A DNA stretch of 6,242 nucleotides from Gammaproteobacteria bacterium (GTDB lineage: Bacteria; Pseudomonadota; Gammaproteobacteria; Pseudomonadales; Halomonadaceae). Below, one piece after another: positions 6,121-6,242 of this stretch. The stretch lies in assembly GCA_023485185.1 (NCBI GenBank), contig JAMCZP010000343.1:1-6242 (forward strand), written 5' to 3'. The position numbers were made by a program, and so were the translations under genes. The notes under the pieces are model-generated. The model did no database searches, had not been told where the DNA came from, and was given only the letters and a program-made list of their open reading frames with translations. Position 1 is the first letter of the stretch. Each line of letters starts with the position of its first letter.

Positions 6121-6242
6121 TTACTCTTCGCCAGCCATCTGCATTTGGCGCTGCAGGTAATTCTGAATACCCACTTGCTCGATCAATTTAAGCTCAGTTT
6201 CGATGTGGTCGATATGACCCTCTTCGTCAGCAAGCAGATCGC
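6121..6242 (-). CDS. bfr: Bacterioferritin, C-terminal end (5' part outside window)
   Basis: Read on the minus strand, the last 40 codons of a gene end with TAA (complement of 6121-6123). The peptide includes DLLADEEGHIDHIETEL, then LIEQVGIQNYLQRQMQ, and ends in AGEE. The DEEGHID motif is the last-helix motif of bacterioferritin, in which the Glu and His correspond to ferroxidase di-iron ligands (Glu127 and His130 in E. coli numbering). The following LGxQNYLQ-like stretch is also typical of the bacterioferritin C-terminus. Bacterioferritin is a 24-subunit haem-containing cytoplasmic cage that oxidises and stores iron. The gene converges on the ABC operon and has its own terminator at 6046-6074. 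The haem-binding Met and the other iron ligands lie outside the window. Confidence 0.93.
   Translation of the reverse strand, partial: DLLADEEGHIDHIETELKLIEQVGIQNYLQRQMQMAGEE

Overview
The window looks like a chromosomal stretch from a moderately GC-rich gammaproteobacterium, most probably of the Halomonas/Oceanospirillales type. That assignment is an inference from protein style, codon use, gammaproteobacterial-style terminators and a Zur-like operator; no marker gene is present to prove it. Nothing indicates a phage, transposon, CRISPR array or RNA gene.

Layout. (1) Positions 2-703 (+) hold the C-terminal part of a CstA-family membrane transporter, followed by a clear intrinsic terminator at 744-771. 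(2) The 170-bp gap between cstA and the next gene also contains a near-perfect Zur-type palindrome (core 849-861) that overlaps a plausible sigma-70 promoter. (3) Positions 916-6016 (+) form a four-gene operon for a complete ABC importer of the peptide/nickel (Dpp/Opp/Nik) class. The order is ATPase 1, ATPase 2 (start codon directly after the preceding stop), a lipoprotein substrate-binding protein after a 114-bp gap, and a single large permease in which the usual DppB-like and DppC-like subunits are fused in frame. (4) A GC-rich hairpin at 6046-6074 is followed on the minus strand by the 3' end of a bacterioferritin gene (6121-6242), which is convergent with the operon.

How the genes work together. 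The lipoprotein captures substrate in the periplasm, the fused permease forms the whole transmembrane channel from one polypeptide, and the two ATPases power it as a heterodimer. The substrate cannot be read from the sequence. The Zur-like operator, the short NikD/NikE-sized ATPases and the family all point towards a metal, or metal-chelate, importer induced by zinc starvation. Peptide import is the main alternative. No metallophore synthesis gene lies in the window.

The most interesting points are the combination of Zur-like control with an Opp/Nik-type importer, and the single-chain permease.
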